Assembly: GCF_008704395.1 (NCBI RefSeq)
Contig: NZ_CP023695.1
Coordinates: forward strand, 7,316,001-7,380,000
DNA from: Streptomyces alboniger
Lineage (GTDB): Bacteria; Actinomycetota; Actinomycetes; Streptomycetales; Streptomycetaceae
DNA: 64,000 nt
Direction of reading: 5' to 3'
In this document: piece after piece, positions 10,356 to 19,024 of the stretch
Layout of the letters: every line of letters begins with the position of its first letter
How positions within the stretch are numbered: position 1 is the first letter of the stretch
Program-made: the position numbers and the translations under genes
The notes under the pieces: model-generated
The model's input: the letters and a program-made list of their open reading frames with translations, nothing else
What the model was told of the DNA's origin: nothing
Database searches by the model: none

Positions 10356-10952
10356 ATGTTCCTCACACACGAGCGAGCGACCGGGCACAAGCGCGTCGCA
10401 TCCAAGCGAGTCATCGCCCCCGCCCTCCTGGCCGCCTCCGTCTTCGTCACAGGGGCCGCCCTGACAGGCTGCTCGGGCGACTCCTCCGCCGCGTCCAAGG
10501 ACAAGGACCCGTCGCCGACGAGCGCCTTCGACCGGGCTCTGGCCTACTCGGAGTGCATGCGGAGCAACGGAGTTCCCGACTTCCCCGACCCGCAGCAGGA
10601 CACCGGTGGCGTCAAGCTGACCCCGGACGGCGGCGGCGCCGACCCGAACTCCGACGCGTTCAAGAAGGCCGCGGAGGCTTGCCAGGACAAGGCGCCGCAG
10701 GGGCTCGGCGGCGGCGGAGGCGGCGGGGAGGCCCTCGACTCGGCCAAGGTCGCAGCGTGGGCCAAGTGCCTGCGCGAGAACGGCGTACCGAAGTTCCCCG
10801 ACCCCGAGATCAACGGCGGCACCATGAACATCGACCTCATCGGCGCGGGCGTCGACCCGCAGGACGCGGCGTTCACCAAGGCCATGCAGACCTGCCAGAG
10901 CAAGTACCCGGGCGGCGGCGTCATGTTCGGGCCCGCCGGGGGTGGGCAGTGA
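10356..10952 (+). CDS. Secreted lipoprotein with duplicated Cys-NGVPxFPDP motif
   Basis: The protein (198 residues from the ATG) has a basic start, a hydrophobic stretch and a lipobox LTGC, followed by a Ser/Ala-rich linker. It then carries two copies of a motif, CMRSNGVPDFPDP and CLRENGVPKFPDP, each followed some 35-40 residues later by another Cys (EACQ and QTCQ), so two disulfide-bonded repeats are likely. Its TGA overlaps the GTG of the adaptor gene (GTGA), which implies coupled translation with the adaptor-ABC-permease cassette. An in-frame GTG at 10326 would add ten residues that do not look like a signal peptide. The family is common in actinomycetes beside such exporters; the exact role is unknown. 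Confidence 0.8.
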   Translation: MFLTHERATGHKRVASKRVIAPALLAASVFVTGAALTGCSGDSSAASKDKDPSPTSAFDRALAYSECMRSNGVPDFPDPQQDTGGVKLTPDGGGADPNSDAFKKAAEACQDKAPQGLGGGGGGGEALDSAKVAAWAKCLRENGVPKFPDPEINGGTMNIDLIGAGVDPQDAAFTKAMQTCQSKYPGGGVMFGPAGGGQ

Positions 10953-12301
10953 CCGCGGACGGCACGGACGAGATGGCGCCGGACAGGCCGTCCGGGGCGC
11001 TGGAGCGCCACACCTCCGGGCAGGTGTCGACCAAGACGTCGAAGGACCTCGACACCCCCGCCGGGGAAGAGCCCGCCAAAGAAGTGGACACGGCCGCCCG
11101 GGAGGACCCCGCCAAGGACGGTGAGCAACCGGGCAGCGCCCGCAGGCGGCGCCCGCTGCGCACCGCCCTGATCGTGCTCGCCGCGACGGCCGTCGCCGCG
11201 GCGGCGGGCATCGCCGCCACCGGCACCCTGGGCGGAGACGGCACGGACTCCGCGAGCACCGCACCGACCGGGCCGCCCGCGACGGCCGAGGTGGAACGGA
11301 CCACCCTGACCGACTCCGAGACGGTCGACGGCAACCTCGGCTACGGCGACGCGCAGACCGTGCAGGCCCCCGCCTCGTCGGCCGGCACCGGCACCGCCGG
11401 ACAGGGCGGCGCATCCGGCGGTGACGGCGGCGGCATCGTCACCTGGGTCCCCGAGGAGGGCGAGGTCGTCAAGCGCGGTGACACCGTCTACCGCGTCGAC
11501 GAGCAGAAGGTCCCGCTCCTCTACGGCTCCTTCCCGCTCTACCGCACGCTGGAGCCGGGCTCCGAGGGCGCCGACGTCGAGATGCTGGAGAAGAACCTCC
11601 GCGCCCTCGGCCACACCGGCTTCACCGTCGACGACACGTACGACTCCGCCACCGCCGAGGCCGTGCGGGACTGGCAGGACGGCCTCAACCGCGAGGAGAC
11701 CGGCGAGGTCAGGCCGGGGGAGGCCCTGGTCGCCCCGGAGGCCAGGCGCGTCGCGAACGTGACCGCCACCCCCGGCGCTGCCCTGAGCGGGAACCTGCTG
11801 TCCTGGACCGGCACCGAGCGCATCGTCGGCATCGACCTCGACGTGCAGTTCGAGGACCTGGTCGACAAGGGCACCGAGGCCACGGTCAGGCTCCCGGACG
11901 ACACCACCGTCACCGCCGAGGTGACCGACATCGGCACGCCGTCGACCTCCAAAGGCGAGGACTCCTCCGGTTCCGGCGAGTCCGACTCCGGGTCCGGCGG
12001 CTCGGGCGGCGACGAAGACCCCACTCTGCCCGTCGAGCTGACCGTGAAGGACCAGAAGGGGCTCGGCCGCTACCAGGCCGCGGCCGTCGAGGTCACGCTG
12101 AAGGCCGAGACCCGCAAGGACGTCCTCGTGGTGCCCGTCAACGCCCTGGTGGCGCGGAAGGGCGGCGGCTACGCCGTGGAGGTCGTCACGGCGGACGGCA
12201 CCGAGCTGCGCCCGGTCAAGCCCGGCATGTTCGCGGACAGCAAGGTCCAGATCTCCGGGACCGGCATCAAGGAAGGCACCGTCGTGGGGGTCCCCAAGTG
12301 A
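10949..12301 (+). CDS. Membrane fusion (adaptor) protein with peptidoglycan-binding domain
   Basis: The predicted 450-residue protein has a charged cytoplasmic N terminus, one membrane helix (about residues 70-98), a beta-rich adaptor region and, around residue 205, a peptidoglycan_binding_1 domain (LEPGSEGADVEMLEKNLRAL, then a WQ.G.N segment). A Ser/Gly/Asp-rich linker precedes the last barrel. This is the actinobacterial HlyD/MacA-like adaptor that works with a MacB-type ABC transporter. The GTG start overlaps the lipoprotein stop, and its own stop overlaps the GTG of the ATPase gene. The peptidoglycan-binding domain would anchor the pump in the cell wall. An export or self-protection role for the adjacent peptide cluster is possible but not shown. 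Confidence 0.85.
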   Translation: MTADGTDEMAPDRPSGALERHTSGQVSTKTSKDLDTPAGEEPAKEVDTAAREDPAKDGEQPGSARRRRPLRTALIVLAATAVAAAAGIAATGTLGGDGTDSASTAPTGPPATAEVERTTLTDSETVDGNLGYGDAQTVQAPASSAGTGTAGQGGASGGDGGGIVTWVPEEGEVVKRGDTVYRVDEQKVPLLYGSFPLYRTLEPGSEGADVEMLEKNLRALGHTGFTVDDTYDSATAEAVRDWQDGLNREETGEVRPGEALVAPEARRVANVTATPGAALSGNLLSWTGTERIVGIDLDVQFEDLVDKGTEATVRLPDDTTVTAEVTDIGTPSTSKGEDSSGSGESDSGSGGSGGDEDPTLPVELTVKDQKGLGRYQAAAVEVTLKAETRKDVLVVPVNALVARKGGGYAVEVVTADGTELRPVKPGMFADSKVQISGTGIKEGTVVGVPK

Positions 12302-13041
12302 CCTGGGAGGCAACGGGGGCGATCACGGACCGTCCGGTCGTCGAACTGGCGGGTGTGTCCAAGACGTACGGGGACGTCGCCGCCCTGCGCGACGCGGACC
12401 TCGTCATCCGGCGAGGTGAACTCCTCGCCATCGTCGGCCCGTCGGGGTCGGGCAAGTCCACTATGCTCAACATCATGGGCACCCTGGACCGCCCGACGAA
12501 GGGCACGGTGCGCATCGACGGGCACGACGCGGCGAGCCTGACCGACCGCGAGCTGTCCGCGCTGCGGGCCGGCACCATCGGCTTCGTCTTCCAGCAGTTC
12601 CACCTGGCCTCCGGAGTGCCCGCACTCGACAGCGTCGCGGACGGGCTGCTGTACAGCGGCAGGCCGCGCGGCGAACGGCGTCGCCTAGCCGAGAAGGCGC
12701 TGCGCCGCGTCGGACTAGGCCACCGTCTCTACCACGAGCCGCACCAGCTGTCCGGCGGCGAGAAACAGCGCGTGGCCATCGCCAGGGCCGTGCTCGGTGA
12801 CCCGCCGCTGCTGCTGGCCGACGAGCCGACCGGCGCGCTGGACTCGCGGTCCGGCGCGGTCGTGATCGAGCTGCTGCACGAGCTGCACGAGGCCGGTACG
12901 ACGGTGGTCGTCATCACGCACGACCGGGACATCGCCGCCACCCTGCCCCGCGAGGTGCGGGTCAAGGACGGCCGCCTGGAACACGACTCCGGCGGCGCGG
13001 GCACGTCCACGTCCCTGGTGCCCGAGGAGGCCGTGCGATGA
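12298..13041 (+). CDS. ABC transporter ATP-binding protein, MacB/LolD type
   Basis: The 247-residue ATPase carries Walker A GPSGSGKST (residues 47-55), a Q loop in FVFQQFH, the signature LSGGEKQRVAIARA and Walker B LLLADEPTG followed by the D loop and a switch His (ITHD). The lengths and motifs are those of the MacB/LolD family, which pairs with an FtsX-like permease to move molecules out of the membrane or drive mechanotransmission. It begins with GTG overlapping the adaptor stop and ends with an ATGA overlap to the permease, so the three are a tight unit. Confidence 0.93.
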   Translation: MTWEATGAITDRPVVELAGVSKTYGDVAALRDADLVIRRGELLAIVGPSGSGKSTMLNIMGTLDRPTKGTVRIDGHDAASLTDRELSALRAGTIGFVFQQFHLASGVPALDSVADGLLYSGRPRGERRRLAEKALRRVGLGHRLYHEPHQLSGGEKQRVAIARAVLGDPPLLLADEPTGALDSRSGAVVIELLHELHEAGTTVVVITHDRDIAATLPREVRVKDGRLEHDSGGAGTSTSLVPEEAVR

Positions 13042-14288
13042 GCGTGACGAACACGACCGGGAAGCTGGAGCGCGCCGGGAGCCCAGAGCCGCCGCGGCGG
13101 CCGAAGCCCGCCCGGATGAACCCGGCGGACGTGCTGCGCGTCGGCGGCTCCGGGCTGCGCTCACGGCCCATGCGGGTGTTCCTGTCGGCGCTCGGCATCG
13201 CCATCGGGATCGCCGCGATGGTCGGCGTGGTGGGCATCTCCACCTCGTCCACCGAGGATCTCGACCGCAGGCTCAAGGCCATGGGGACCAACCTCCTGAC
13301 GGTCACGCCCGGCCAGTCCTTCGTCGGCGACGCGGCACATCTGCCCGCCGAGGCGGTCGAGATGATCGGCAACATGGACGACGTGGAGTCGGTCTCCGCC
13401 GTCGGCAAGACCAGCGCGAAGGTCTACCGCAACGACCACACCCCCAAGCAGGAGACCGGCGGCCTCAGCGTCGCCGCCGCCCGGACCGACCTGCCGAAGT
13501 CGGTCGGCGCCGAGATCGTCGACGGCCGCTGGCTCAACGCCGCCAACAGCCGCTACCCGGCCGCCGTCCTCGGCCCCAAGGCCGCCGAGCAACTCGGCGT
13601 GCACAAGGCGGGACCGGACGTGCGGGTATGGCTCGGCGGGCGCTGGTACACCGTCGTCGGTCTGCTCGCGGCCAACGAACTGGTGCCCTCGCTGGACTCC
13701 TCGGTCCTGGTCGGCTGGACGATCGCGGAGGAGGAGCTGGGCTTCGACGGCTACCCGACGGCCATCTACACCCGCGCCGAAGAGGCCGCCGTCAACGACG
13801 TCCAGAGCGTCCTCGGCGCCACCGCCAACCCGGAGACCCCCAGCGAGACCACCGTATCCCGGCCCTCCGACGCGCTGGCCGCCAAGGAAGCCACCGACGA
13901 CGCCCTCAGCGGACTGCTGCTCGGCCTCGGCGGGGTCGCCCTGCTCGTGGGCGGCGTCGGCGTGGCCAACACCATGGTCATCTCCGTGCTCGAACGCCGC
14001 TCCGAGATCGGCCTGCGCCGCTCGCTGGGCGCCACCCGCGGCCAGATACGCACACAGTTCCTGGCCGAGGCGCTGCTCCTGTCCGCTCTCGGCGGCCTCG
14101 GCGGCGTCCTGCTCGGCATCGCCGTCACCGGCGGCTACGCCTCCTACCAGGGCTGGCCGTCCGTCGTCCCCCTCTGGGCGATGGCCGGCGGGGTCGGGGC
14201 CACCCTGGTCATCGGCGGCCTCGCCGGTTTCTATCCGGCCGTACGAGCCGCCCGGCTGCCCCCGACCGAGGCACTGGCCACGACATGA
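13038..14288 (+). CDS. ABC transporter permease, FtsX/MacB type
   Basis: This 416-residue membrane protein has one N-terminal helix (VFLSALGIAIGIAAMVGVVGI), a large extracellular MacB core domain, and three C-terminal helices including LLLGLGGVALLVGGVGVANTMV and the ERRSEIGLRRSLGATRGQI coupling segment typical of FtsX-like permeases. It starts four bases before the ATPase stop (ATGA). It would form the dimeric permease of an export machine with the ATPase and the peptidoglycan-binding adaptor. Nothing in the sequence fixes the substrate; closeness to the NRPS operon makes the cluster's peptide a candidate. Confidence 0.92.
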   Translation: MSVTNTTGKLERAGSPEPPRRPKPARMNPADVLRVGGSGLRSRPMRVFLSALGIAIGIAAMVGVVGISTSSTEDLDRRLKAMGTNLLTVTPGQSFVGDAAHLPAEAVEMIGNMDDVESVSAVGKTSAKVYRNDHTPKQETGGLSVAAARTDLPKSVGAEIVDGRWLNAANSRYPAAVLGPKAAEQLGVHKAGPDVRVWLGGRWYTVVGLLAANELVPSLDSSVLVGWTIAEEELGFDGYPTAIYTRAEEAAVNDVQSVLGATANPETPSETTVSRPSDALAAKEATDDALSGLLLGLGGVALLVGGVGVANTMVISVLERRSEIGLRRSLGATRGQIRTQFLAEALLLSALGGLGGVLLGIAVTGGYASYQGWPSVVPLWAMAGGVGATLVIGGLAGFYPAVRAARLPPTEALATT

Positions 14289-14342
14289 CCGCCACCTGGT
14301 GAGAGGCACCACCCGAGACCGCGGTGCGCCCGCTGGAACCGT

Positions 14343-14359
14343 CCCCCGTGCCACGGGGG
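14343..14359. terminator. Palindromic hairpin between convergent genes
   Basis: CCCCCGTG and CACGGGGG form a perfect 17-nt palindrome in the space between the permease stop (14288) and the convergent oxidoreductase stop (14451). There is no U tract, as is usual for Streptomyces terminators. Confidence 0.5.
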
Positions 14360-14450
14360 CACCGCGCCCGCCCGTGCCACACCCCGGGCCGATCCCGGCG
14401 GACGGTGCGGGCGGGACCTCGGGAGTCCGGGACCGTCCGGGACCAGGTCC

Positions 14451-15458
14451 TCAGGCCGGGCGCAGCTCCGCGATTTCGGCCAGGCGCCGGAAGGAGTCCA
14501 CAAGGCCCGCACGGTCGTAGGTACTGGTCGTCACCAGCACCTCCTGAGCGCCGCTCTCCTTGATCACATGCTCCAGCTGGTCCGCGACCTGCTCCCGCGT
14601 GCCGTACACGTGGCCGCGCAGCCCCGACTCGTAGAAGCCGCGCTCCCTGTCCGTCATCGTCAGGGACTCCACGCGCTCGGCGGGAGGCAGCGGCGGGAAC
14701 GTGCCGTGCGTACGGGAGTACGCCATCGACCAGGCCTCCGGGATCAGCAGTCGGCGGGCCTCCTCCTCGCTTCCCGCGACGGCGACGGTGCCCGCGATCA
14801 TGACGTACGGCTCCGCGAGCCAGGGTGAGGGCCGGAACGAGCCGCGGTACGTCTCGATGCCACGCAGCATCTTCTCGCGGCCCCTGATGTCCCCGATGAC
14901 CAGCGGGACGCCCGCCTCGGCGGCGATCGTGGCGCCCTCGCCGACGGCGAGGACGTACGGCGGGACGGTGAGGCCCTCCGCCGGGCGGGCCCGCACGCCG
15001 GTGGCGGACGTGCCGCGGAACCAGCCGAGCAGCTCGGCCAGTTGCCCGGCGAAGTCCTCCGCGTCGTGCTTGTCGCGGCCGAGTGCCTTGCGGACCCCGT
15101 CCGTGAACCCGACGGAACGGCCGAGCCCCATGTCGATCCGGCCCGGGAAGAGCGACTCCAGCACCCCGAACTGCTCGGCCACGACCAGCGATCGGTGGTT
15201 GGGCAGCATCACGCCGCCGGTGCCGACCCGGATGGTGCGCGTGGCCGCCGCGACGGCCGAGGCGAGGACCGTGGGCGCGGAGCCCGCGACACCCGGCACT
15301 CCGTGGTGCTCGGAGACCCAGAAACGGTGGTAGCCGAGAGCTTCGAGCTCCTGGGCCAGGCGCACGGTGGCGCGCAGGGCCTCGGGCCCGTCGTGCCCCT
15401 CACGGGTGCGCGAACGGTCGAGGACGGAGAACCGGGTTGCCGCGATCACTGAGCTCAC
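14451..15458 (-). CDS. LLM-class flavin-dependent oxidoreductase (luciferase-like)
   Basis: The 335-residue protein has the luciferase-like TIM barrel pattern: FSVLDRS near the start, RFWVSEHHGVPG, RIRVGTGGVMLPNHR and VLESLFPGRIDMGLGR. These match the group of FMN- or F420-dependent monooxygenases annotated LLM class, often of unknown substrate. It starts with GTG and is transcribed alone, convergent with the ABC permease. The sequence gives no sign of the substrate. Confidence 0.88.
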   Translation of the reverse strand: MSSVIAATRFSVLDRSRTREGHDGPEALRATVRLAQELEALGYHRFWVSEHHGVPGVAGSAPTVLASAVAAATRTIRVGTGGVMLPNHRSLVVAEQFGVLESLFPGRIDMGLGRSVGFTDGVRKALGRDKHDAEDFAGQLAELLGWFRGTSATGVRARPAEGLTVPPYVLAVGEGATIAAEAGVPLVIGDIRGREKMLRGIETYRGSFRPSPWLAEPYVMIAGTVAVAGSEEEARRLLIPEAWSMAYSRTHGTFPPLPPAERVESLTMTDRERGFYESGLRGHVYGTREQVADQLEHVIKESGAQEVLVTTSTYDRAGLVDSFRRLAEIAELRPA

Positions 15459-15512
15459 GCAGGGTTCAACACCACAGGGCCGCGATGATTCCCGCCCCGC
15501 CGCGCACCGCGC

Positions 15513-15734
15513 CTACGCCTGGTCTCCGTCCTCCAGGCGGAATCCCACCTTCAGCCCGACCTGGTAGTGCTGGATCTCCCCGTTCTCGATATGCCCCCGC
15601 ACCTGCGTGACCTCGAACCAGTCGAGCGAACGAAGCGTCTGCGAGGCGCGCGCGATCCCGTTGCGGATCGCCTGGTCGACACCCTCGTGCGAGGTGCCGA
15701 CGATCTCGGTCACGCGGTAGGTGTGGTCCGACAT
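15513..15734 (-). CDS. Dodecin family flavin-binding protein
   Basis: A 73-residue protein of normal dodecin length. VTEIVGTSHEGVDQAIRNGI, the RSLDWFEV segment with the flavin-stacking Trp, and GEIQHYQVGLKVGFRLE are characteristic. Dodecins assemble into hollow dodecamers that store or buffer riboflavin and FMN. The ATG has AGGAGGAA upstream. It stands alone, between the oxidoreductase and a solute-binding lipoprotein. Confidence 0.93.
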   Translation of the reverse strand: MSDHTYRVTEIVGTSHEGVDQAIRNGIARASQTLRSLDWFEVTQVRGHIENGEIQHYQVGLKVGFRLEDGDQA

Positions 15735-15963
15735 GAAGGGGTTCCTCCTGGCCGTTGGCTGACATCACGGAGTGCGTCACTCCACCGTGCACCAGCACGT
15801 GCGGACGCGCGAGACGGCGTACCCCAGGGGGTATCCGGCCCAGTATCCGACGGTTACCCCCTTGACCGGCTCATTGGTACGGACCAAAATCCAGCCAGTA
15901 CCCGTTCGAGCCATCCGCTCACCCCCCGCGTCGGGCTGACCTTCCCCTGTCCGCAGGCAGAAA

Positions 15964-17253
15964 GTGACCCACGTGAAGCCGCACCGCCGCGCCGCCATGC
16001 CGCTGGCCCTGGCCCTCTCCTCGACCCTGATGCTCGCCGGGTGCGGGCTGCTGCCCGGCGAGGACGAGCACCGCACCGTCACCGTCTGGATGATGCAGGG
16101 CAGCGCGTCGCCGGAGTTCGTCGAACGCTTCACCGAGGACTTCGAGAAGGAGCACGAGGCCATCGACCTGGACATCCGGGTCCAGGAGTGGACGGGCATC
16201 GGCACCAAGGTGAAGAAGGCGCTCAAGGACACCGGCGGTGACGCGCCCGACGTCATCGAGGTCGGCAACACCCAGGTCGCCCAGTACGTCGACGAGGGCG
16301 GCCTGTACAACCTGACCCTGGAGTCCGCGCGCGACCTCGGCATGGACGACTGGCTGCCCGGCCTCGCCGAACCGGGCCGCTACAACGGGGGCCAGTACGG
16401 CATCCCCTGGTACGCCGCCAACCGCGTCGTCATCTACAACAAGGACCTTTTCGCCGAGGCGGGCATCACCAGACCGCCGCGCACCCGCGAGGAGTGGATC
16501 GCCGACACGCGCAAGCTCAACACCCGGGGGAACCAGGGCATCTACCTCGCGGGCCAGGACTGGTACACGCTCGCCGGGTTCATCTGGGACGAGGGCGGCG
16601 ACCTCGCCAAGGAGACCAAGGAGTCGTCCGGCGACTGGCGCGGCACCCTGCACTCGGCCGCGGCGCTGCGCGGCATGGCGTTCTACCAGCGCCTCCAGGC
16701 CCTCGGCCGGGGCCCGCGCGACGCCGACGAGGAACACCCGGCGCAGGCAGGGGTGTTCGCGGGCGGCGACGTCGCCCAGATCGTCGCGGTGCCCGGAGCG
16801 GCCCGCGCCATCGAGGAGAAGAACCCCGAACTGAAGGGAAAACTCGGCTACTTCCCGATCCCCGGCAAGAGGGCCGGAAAGCCCGGCGCGGTCTTCACCG
16901 GCGGCTCCGACCTCATCGTGCCCGAGCGCAGCGACGACCACAGGGGCGCCGTCGAGGTGATCGAGGCCCTGGCCGGCAAGAAGTGGCAGACCGACCTGGC
17001 GAGGACCATGAACTACGTTCCCAACAAGGCGAAGCTGGCACCCGCCGTGGCGGGCGAGGCGGGCGTCGCGGCGATGGCCGCCGGCGCGGCGAACGGCCGG
17101 GCGACCCCCAACTCGCCGCGCTGGGCGTCCGTCGAGGCCGACAACCCCATCAAGGACTACATGACCGAGGTCCTGACGGGCGGCGACCCGGCGACGCGGG
17201 CCCGCGAGGCCTCCCGCAAGATCACCAGGGCGCTGGACATCGAGGGGCTGTGA
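15964..17253 (+). CDS. Extracellular solute-binding lipoprotein, family 1 (sugar ABC type)
   Basis: The 429-residue protein has a lipoprotein signal with lipobox LAGC (LMLAGCGLL), then TVTVWMMQGS, a DAPDVIEVGNTQVAQYVDEGGL ligand-site segment, GIPWYAANRVVIYN and the tail segments of family 1 carbohydrate-binding proteins. It would capture a sugar or oligosaccharide outside the membrane for an ABC importer. No permease or ATPase gene is adjacent, so it must work with components encoded elsewhere (in Streptomyces a shared MsiK ATPase is usual). GTG at 15964 is taken as start; GTG at 15973 is equally possible. A strong hairpin follows the stop. Confidence 0.88.
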   Translation: MTHVKPHRRAAMPLALALSSTLMLAGCGLLPGEDEHRTVTVWMMQGSASPEFVERFTEDFEKEHEAIDLDIRVQEWTGIGTKVKKALKDTGGDAPDVIEVGNTQVAQYVDEGGLYNLTLESARDLGMDDWLPGLAEPGRYNGGQYGIPWYAANRVVIYNKDLFAEAGITRPPRTREEWIADTRKLNTRGNQGIYLAGQDWYTLAGFIWDEGGDLAKETKESSGDWRGTLHSAAALRGMAFYQRLQALGRGPRDADEEHPAQAGVFAGGDVAQIVAVPGAARAIEEKNPELKGKLGYFPIPGKRAGKPGAVFTGGSDLIVPERSDDHRGAVEVIEALAGKKWQTDLARTMNYVPNKAKLAPAVAGEAGVAAMAAGAANGRATPNSPRWASVEADNPIKDYMTEVLTGGDPATRAREASRKITRALDIEGL

Positions 17254-17290
17254 GGGCGGGGCCGTGCCCGTACGCGGACAGGCCCCGCCC
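17254..17290. terminator. Bidirectional terminator hairpin
   Basis: GGGCGGGGCC (17254-17263) pairs perfectly with GGCCCCGCCC (17281-17290) across a 17-nt loop. It sits between the stops of the solute-binding protein and egtD, which converge here. Confidence 0.65.
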
Positions 17291-17309
17291 CGCACAGCGG
17301 CCCGGCTCC

Positions 17310-18272
17310 CTACACGGGCGCACTCAGCGACAGCGCGAAGCGCCCCCGCTCATCCGTCCACCAGTGCGTCAGGTCCAGCCCAGACGCGGCCAGTTCGGCC
17401 CGCACCCCGTCCTGTCTGAACTTCGCCGAGATCTCCGTGCGCATCTCCTCGCCCGCGGCGAAGTCGACGGCCAGGTCGAGCGCGGGGATCTTCACCGTCT
17501 GGTCGGCCGTCGAGCGCAGCCGCATCTCGATCCACTCCCGCTCGCGGTCCCAGACGGCGACGTGCTCGAAGGCGTCGGGGTCGAAGTCCGCCTCCAGCTC
17601 GCGGTTCATGACCGCAAGCACGTTCTTGTTGAACGAGGCGGTCACACCCGCCGCGTCGTCGTAGGCCGAGACGAGCACCGACTCGTCCTTCACCAGGTCG
17701 GTGCCTAGGAGCAGCGCGTCGCCGGGGGCGAGCAGGTCGCGCACCGAGGAGAGGAACGCCGTGCGCTCGGTGGGCAGGAGGTTGCCGATCGTGCCGCCGA
17801 GGAACGCGACCAGGCGCGGGCCCGGCGTGCCCGGCAGCGCGAGACCACGCGTGAAGTCGGCGATCAGGGCGTGCACGTCGAGCGAGGGCCGCCGCGCGAG
17901 CAGCGTGTTCGCCGCGCCGGTCAGCGCGCTCTCGCTCACGTCCACGGGTACGTAGGTGTGCAGGGAGGGCATGGCGTCGATCAGGTGGCGGGTCTTCTCC
18001 GAGGAGCCTGAGCCCAGCTCGATCAGGGTCCGTACGCCCGTGACCTCCGCGATCTCGGCGGCGCGGGTGACCAGGATCTCCCGCTCGGCGCGGGTCGGGT
18101 AGTACTCGGGCAGGGTGGTGATCTCCTCGAAGAGGGCGCTGCCGCGCGCGTCGTAGAACCACTTGGGCGGCAGGGACTTCGAGGCGCTCGTCAGGCCGTG
18201 CCGTACATCGGCGCGCAGCGCGGCGCCGGTGGCGTCCTCGGGCAGGGTGCGGGTCAGCAGGAACGGGCTCAC
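17310..18272 (-). CDS. egtD: Histidine N-alpha-methyltransferase EgtD (ergothioneine)
   Basis: From the GTG at 18272 the protein has 320 residues, the normal EgtD length. It shows KWFYDARGSALFEEITTLPEYYPTRAERE and the SAM-binding IELGSGSSEKTRHLIDAM region. EgtD trimethylates histidine to hercynine, the first step of ergothioneine synthesis. The GTG overlaps the egtC stop by GTGA; the reading frame stays open upstream but that part overlaps egtC. It is the last gene of the egtABCD operon. Confidence 0.95.
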   Translation of the reverse strand: MSPFLLTRTLPEDATGAALRADVRHGLTSASKSLPPKWFYDARGSALFEEITTLPEYYPTRAEREILVTRAAEIAEVTGVRTLIELGSGSSEKTRHLIDAMPSLHTYVPVDVSESALTGAANTLLARRPSLDVHALIADFTRGLALPGTPGPRLVAFLGGTIGNLLPTERTAFLSSVRDLLAPGDALLLGTDLVKDESVLVSAYDDAAGVTASFNKNVLAVMNRELEADFDPDAFEHVAVWDREREWIEMRLRSTADQTVKIPALDLAVDFAAGEEMRTEISAKFRQDGVRAELAASGLDLTHWWTDERGRFALSLSAPV

Positions 18273-19024
18273 GCAGTGGGCTCCTTGAGCGGTGTCAGCA
18301 GTATGTCGGTGCGGCTTGCGGCGAGCAGGGTGCGGTCGGGCACCTCGCGCCAGTGCGGATCGTCGTCGTAGGGCTCGGAGGCGACCACCGTGCGGCGGCC
18401 CGGCTCCGCCAGGTACCAGAGGGTGTCGCCCCAGGCGGTCGCGGTGATCGTGTCGCCGTTGGTCAGCAGAAGGTTGAGGCGCGAGCCGGGGGCCGCGGCG
18501 GCGACGTCGAGGACGGTGTCGGCCAGGGCCTGCCCCTCCTCGTCGCCGTCGCGCAGCCGGTGCAGGACGAGCGCCCACACCAGCGCGGAGTCGCAGCGCG
18601 CCTCCATCGAGAGCAGCTCGGCCGGGGGCAGCGCCTCGGTGAGGGCGGCGAGCGATCCCGGCCAGCCCGTCACCGCGCCGTTGTGGCTGAACAGCCAGGG
18701 CCCGGAGGCGAACGGCGCGGCCGCGGCCTCACCGTCCGCGCCCGCCACCGTGGCGTCCCGCACCGCCGCGAGCAGCGCCCCGGAGCGGACGACCCGGGCG
18801 AGGTCGGCGAAGGACTGGTCACCCCAGATCGGCCCGGAGCGGCGGTAGCGGCCGGGCACGAGATCGCCGTCCGCGTACCAGCCGACCCCGAAACCATCGG
18901 CGTTGACCGTGCCGTACCGCTGCCGGCGAGGCGCCCACGACTGGCGGTACAGGCTGTGCGCGGGCTCCACGAGGAGCGTTCCCAGCGGCTCCGGCGGGCC
19001 GAGGAAAGCCAGGTGACGGCACAT
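18269..19024 (-). CDS. egtC: Gamma-glutamyl-hercynylcysteine sulfoxide amidohydrolase EgtC
   Basis: The 251-residue protein begins MCRHLAFLG with Cys2 as the N-terminal nucleophile of class II glutamine amidotransferase-like hydrolases once Met is removed. It carries NADGFGVGWY and the SHNGAVTGWPG motif. EgtC removes the glutamate from gamma-glutamyl-hercynylcysteine sulfoxide. ATG overlaps the egtB stop (ATGA) and the stop overlaps the egtD GTG, so translation is coupled along the operon. Confidence 0.95.
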   Translation of the reverse strand: MCRHLAFLGPPEPLGTLLVEPAHSLYRQSWAPRRQRYGTVNADGFGVGWYADGDLVPGRYRRSGPIWGDQSFADLARVVRSGALLAAVRDATVAGADGEAAAAPFASGPWLFSHNGAVTGWPGSLAALTEALPPAELLSMEARCDSALVWALVLHRLRDGDEEGQALADTVLDVAAAAPGSRLNLLLTNGDTITATAWGDTLWYLAEPGRRTVVASEPYDDDPHWREVPDRTLLAASRTDILLTPLKEPTA

